In this document: piece by piece, positions 61,655-64,000 of the stretch
Layout: every line of letters begins with the position of its first letter
Position numbering within the stretch: the stretch's first letter is position 1
Source of the DNA: Lachnospiraceae bacterium
Lineage (GTDB): Bacteria > Bacillota > Clostridia > Lachnospirales > Lachnospiraceae
Direction: 5' to 3'
DNA: 64,000 bases
NCBI GenBank assembly: GCA_017399685.1
Contig: JAFQBM010000005.1
Coordinates: 1-64,000, forward strand
Made by a program: the position numbers and the translations under genes
The notes under the pieces: generated by a model
What the model was told of the DNA's origin: nothing
Databases searched by the model: none
Seen by the model: the letters and a program-made list of their open reading frames with translations, nothing else

Positions 61655-63187
61655 ATGAATAAGAAACCAACAGTACTAATGATTCTTGATGGATATGGAT
61701 TAAATAGCAAGCAGGAAGGAAATGCCGTTGCATTAGCAAAAACTCCTGCTATGGACAAGTTAATGGCAGAATGTCCATTTGTAAAAGGAAACGCAAGTGG
61801 AATGGCAGTAGGTCTTCCGGAAGGTCAGATGGGTAATTCAGAAGTAGGTCATTTAAATATGGGTGCCGGAAGAATTGTATATCAGGAACTTACCAGAATT
61901 ACAAAATCGATTCAAGATGGTGATTTCTTCGAAAATGAAGCATTATTAAAGGCAGTTAAGAATGTGAAGGATAACGGTTCTGATTTACATTTCATGGGCT
62001 TATTATCTGATGGTGGTGTTCACAGCCATAACACACATTTATATGGTTTATTAGAGCTTGCAAAGAGAAACGGAATTGAAAATGTATATGTTCATGTTTT
62101 CTTAGACGGACGTGATACTGCTCCAAATTCAGGAAAGGGATTTGTAGAAGAATTACAGGCTAAGATGGATGAAATGGGAGTAGGTAAAATTGCCAGTGTA
62201 TCCGGACGTTACTACGCAATGGATCGTGATAACAGATGGGACAGAGTTCAAAAAGCTTACGACGCTTTGGTTCTTGGTGAAGGGGAAGAAGCAGCTTGTG
62301 GAATCTGTGCAGTTGGTAATTCCTATAAGAAGGATGTATTGGATGAATTCGTAGTACCTACGGTTGTAAAGGAAGATGGTAAACCGGTTGCTACCATTAA
62401 GGAAAACGATTCTGTTGTATTCTTTAACTTTAGACCGGATAGAGCAAGAGAAATTACAAGAACTCTTTGCGATGAAAGCTTTGACGCATTTAAGAGAGAC
62501 TTTATGAAAATTGTGTTTGTTGCATTTACAGATTATGATGCAACCATTGAAAATAAAGAAGTAGCATTTAAGAAAGAGTCTATCACAAATACCTTTGGTG
62601 AATTTTTAGCTGCCAATGGTAAAACTCAGTTAAGACTTGCAGAAACTGAAAAATATGCACACGTTACCTTCTTCTTTAATGGTGGTGTGGAAGAACCAAA
62701 TCCAGGTGAAGAACGTTCTTTGGTAAAATCACCAGCAGTTGCCACTTACGATTTACAACCGGAAATGAGCGCACCAGAAGTTGGTTCAAGATTGGTAGAT
62801 GCGATTAAGTCTGATAAGTATGATGTTATTATTGTAAACTTTGCAAATCCTGATATGGTTGGACATACCGGAGTAGTAGATGCAGCAGTGAAGGCAGTAG
62901 AAGCAGTAGACACCTGTGTTCAGAATGCAGTAGATGCGATTAAGGAAGTTGGTGGACAGATGTTTATCTGTGCAGATCACGGAAATGCAGAACAATTAAT
63001 TGATTATGATAACGGTTCACCATTTACTGCCCATACCACCAACGAAGTTCCATTTATTTTGGTAAATGGTGGAGATTATAAGTTAAGAGAAGGTGGTTGT
63101 TTAGCAGATATCGCTCCAACTCTAATCGAATTAATGGGAATGGAACAACCAAAAGAAATGACAGGAAAGTCTTTACTTGTAAAATAA
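61655..63187 (+). CDS. gpmI: 2,3-bisphosphoglycerate-independent phosphoglycerate mutase
   Basis: This 510-residue glycolytic enzyme interconverts 3- and 2-phosphoglycerate with manganese. MILDGYGL gives the first metal site, and MGNSEVGHLNMGAGR holds the phosphoserine (Ser62). HSHNTHLYGLLELAK and FLDGRDT follow. FANPDMVGHTG and CADHGNAEQ give the remaining metal ligands. ATG at 61655 is chosen over the frame start at 61601 because of the promoter position and AAAGGATTGGA upstream. Confidence 0.96.
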   Translation: MNKKPTVLMILDGYGLNSKQEGNAVALAKTPAMDKLMAECPFVKGNASGMAVGLPEGQMGNSEVGHLNMGAGRIVYQELTRITKSIQDGDFFENEALLKAVKNVKDNGSDLHFMGLLSDGGVHSHNTHLYGLLELAKRNGIENVYVHVFLDGRDTAPNSGKGFVEELQAKMDEMGVGKIASVSGRYYAMDRDNRWDRVQKAYDALVLGEGEEAACGICAVGNSYKKDVLDEFVVPTVVKEDGKPVATIKENDSVVFFNFRPDRAREITRTLCDESFDAFKRDFMKIVFVAFTDYDATIENKEVAFKKESITNTFGEFLAANGKTQLRLAETEKYAHVTFFFNGGVEEPNPGEERSLVKSPAVATYDLQPEMSAPEVGSRLVDAIKSDKYDVIIVNFANPDMVGHTGVVDAAVKAVEAVDTCVQNAVDAIKEVGGQMFICADHGNAEQLIDYDNGSPFTAHTTNEVPFILVNGGDYKLREGGCLADIAPTLIELMGMEQPKEMTGKSLLVK

Positions 63188-63248
63188 AACAATAGAAGAT
63201 ATTTCATGATAATAAAATAAGCCGGAATGTTTGAAAGTTAAAATTTAG

Positions 63249-63277
63249 TTGAAATTTCTGGTTTGATATGATATCAT
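63249..63277 (+). promoter_or_regulatory. Promoter of secG
   Basis: TTGAAA (63249-63254), a 17-nt spacer and TATCAT (63272-63277) are present, ~30 nt before the ribosome site of secG. Confidence 0.55.
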
Positions 63278-63313
63278 GAAGTTTATTGTGGACAACCGAG
63301 GAGGTGGAAGGAA

Positions 63314-63550
63314 ATGAAATTAGCAGTAACAATTATTTTTATGATAGTTTGTGTTTTATTATCAGTTGTTGTATTGATGCAGGAAGGTAAGTCTGGTGGA
63401 CTTGGTGCTATTAGTGGATCTACAGAATCTTCCTACTGGAATCAGATTAAGGGACGTACAGCAGAAGGAAAATTAGAAAGATTTACCATTATCTTGGCTG
63501 TATTATTTTTCGCATTAGCGGTATTACTAAATACTGGATTATTAAAATAA
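63314..63550 (+). CDS. secG: Preprotein translocase subunit SecG
   Basis: This 78-residue protein has two membrane helices (~3-22 and ~56-76) joined by a glycine-rich loop with the SecG motif VLMQEGKSGGLGAISGS. SecG forms the third part of the SecYEG channel. GGAGGTGG is upstream. It is followed by rnr, a common Firmicute order (secG-rnr-smpB). Confidence 0.95.
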   Translation: MKLAVTIIFMIVCVLLSVVVLMQEGKSGGLGAISGSTESSYWNQIKGRTAEGKLERFTIILAVLFFALAVLLNTGLLK

Positions 63551-63566
63551 TTCCAATACTTCAAAA

Positions 63567-63599
63567 GAAAAACTGTCATTTCTATATGGCAGTTTTTTT
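63567..63599 (+). terminator. Terminator between secG and rnr
   Basis: AAAACTGTCAT (63569-63579) pairs with ATGGCAGTTTT (63586-63596; one G-T pair), followed by TTT. Confidence 0.8.
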
Positions 63600-63677
63600 C
63601 TTTTTATGGTATGATATAAAAAATGGGATTTTCTGTGAATTTCCAAAGAAAAACGATTCATGGAACGGAGGGTTATT

Positions 63678-64000
63678 ATGTTAGAAAAAGAAGTATTACA
63701 AGAGAAAAAAGACTTGATTATGGAACTTATGAATGATAGTAAGTACAAACCTTTGAAATTGAAAGAACTTGCTTATTTTATGCAGGTACCTGAGGCTTCG
63801 AAGAAAGATTTTGAATTTGTTTTGGAGGAACTAATAAAAGAGGGGAAAATTGAAGTTACACCAAAGGGAAAATACCAAAAAACGAACTCTGATTTGATTC
63901 TGGGAGTTTTTGATGGGAATCAGAAGGGATTTGGATTTGTAACAGTAGAAGGAGAAAAAGAAGATTATTTTATTCCTGAAAATGCCATACATGGAGCACT
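63678..64000 (+). CDS. rnr: Ribonuclease R, N-terminal part (truncated by window end)
   Basis: The first ~107 codons of RNase R are present. A winged-helix domain (~20-62, LKLKELAYFMQVPE) and the start of the first cold-shock domain (~72-107, LGVFDGNQKGFGFVTVEGE) are read. The catalytic domain lies outside the window. Exoribonuclease R degrades structured RNA 3'-5'. GGAGGG (63667-63672) precedes the ATG. The gene runs off the window intact in frame. Confidence 0.9.
   Translation, partial: MLEKEVLQEKKDLIMELMNDSKYKPLKLKELAYFMQVPEASKKDFEFVLEELIKEGKIEVTPKGKYQKTNSDLILGVFDGNQKGFGFVTVEGEKEDYFIPENAIHGA

Overview
This is a low-GC, Gram-positive window from a Clostridia chromosome, most likely family Lachnospiraceae. 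The main pointers are the SCIFF peptide with its radical SAM maturase, the adjoining four-helix protein of the TIGR04086 type, a fused SecDF, a Phe T-box ahead of pheST, a PPi-type phosphofructokinase, and AT-rich coding sequence with GGAGG-type ribosome sites. Species cannot be named from this window alone. All family assignments were made by reading the sequence, without database searches.

Layout. 1-480: the 3' end of a 23S rRNA gene, a hairpin, tRNA-Trp and a terminator, with no 5S gene between them. 0.5-3.75 kb: two paralogous cytosolic proteins with an unassigned helical N-terminus and beta-helix repeats. 4-12.6 kb: housekeeping genes (ABC-F ATPase, TIGR04086 protein, SCIFF and maturase, SecDF, RecJ, Apt). 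12.6-37.3 kb: a large cell-envelope glycopolymer region. It holds a polyprenyl-phosphate glycosyltransferase, a GtrA-like flippase, a WbaP-like initiating transferase, several GT2 enzymes and dTDP-rhamnose synthesis (rfbD, B, A, C). A choline module follows: a BCCT transporter, an HTH/cytidylyltransferase/choline kinase fusion, a choline-binding GH25 lysozyme, an epimerase, two LicD proteins and a TacF-like flippase. GlmS, GlmM and an LCP ligase close the region. 37.4-40.5 kb: a secreted, membrane-anchored type I pullulanase.

40.5-64 kb is mostly housekeeping. It contains a possible small RNA, pfp, a candidate 6S RNA, a SpoIID-like protein, a YihY/BrkB-like protein, T-box-pheST, queA, a PilZ protein, a heterodimeric ABC exporter, an SH3/SleB hydrolase, a palindromic repeat element, a DUF3137-LemA pair, leuS, two unrecognised small cytosolic proteins, a tail-anchored small protein, gpmI, secG and the start of rnr.

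How the parts fit. The 12-37 kb genes can together build a rhamnose-containing glycan on undecaprenyl phosphate, import and activate choline, transfer phosphocholine to the glycan with LicD, flip it, and attach it to peptidoglycan through LCP. The choline-binding lysozyme would then bind that decorated wall. The logic matches the pneumococcal lic/tac system, but with a single HTH-NTase-kinase polypeptide and a BCCT importer. This is the most interesting system in the window. Next are the paired beta-helix proteins and a 201-bp imperfect palindrome at 55942-56142.
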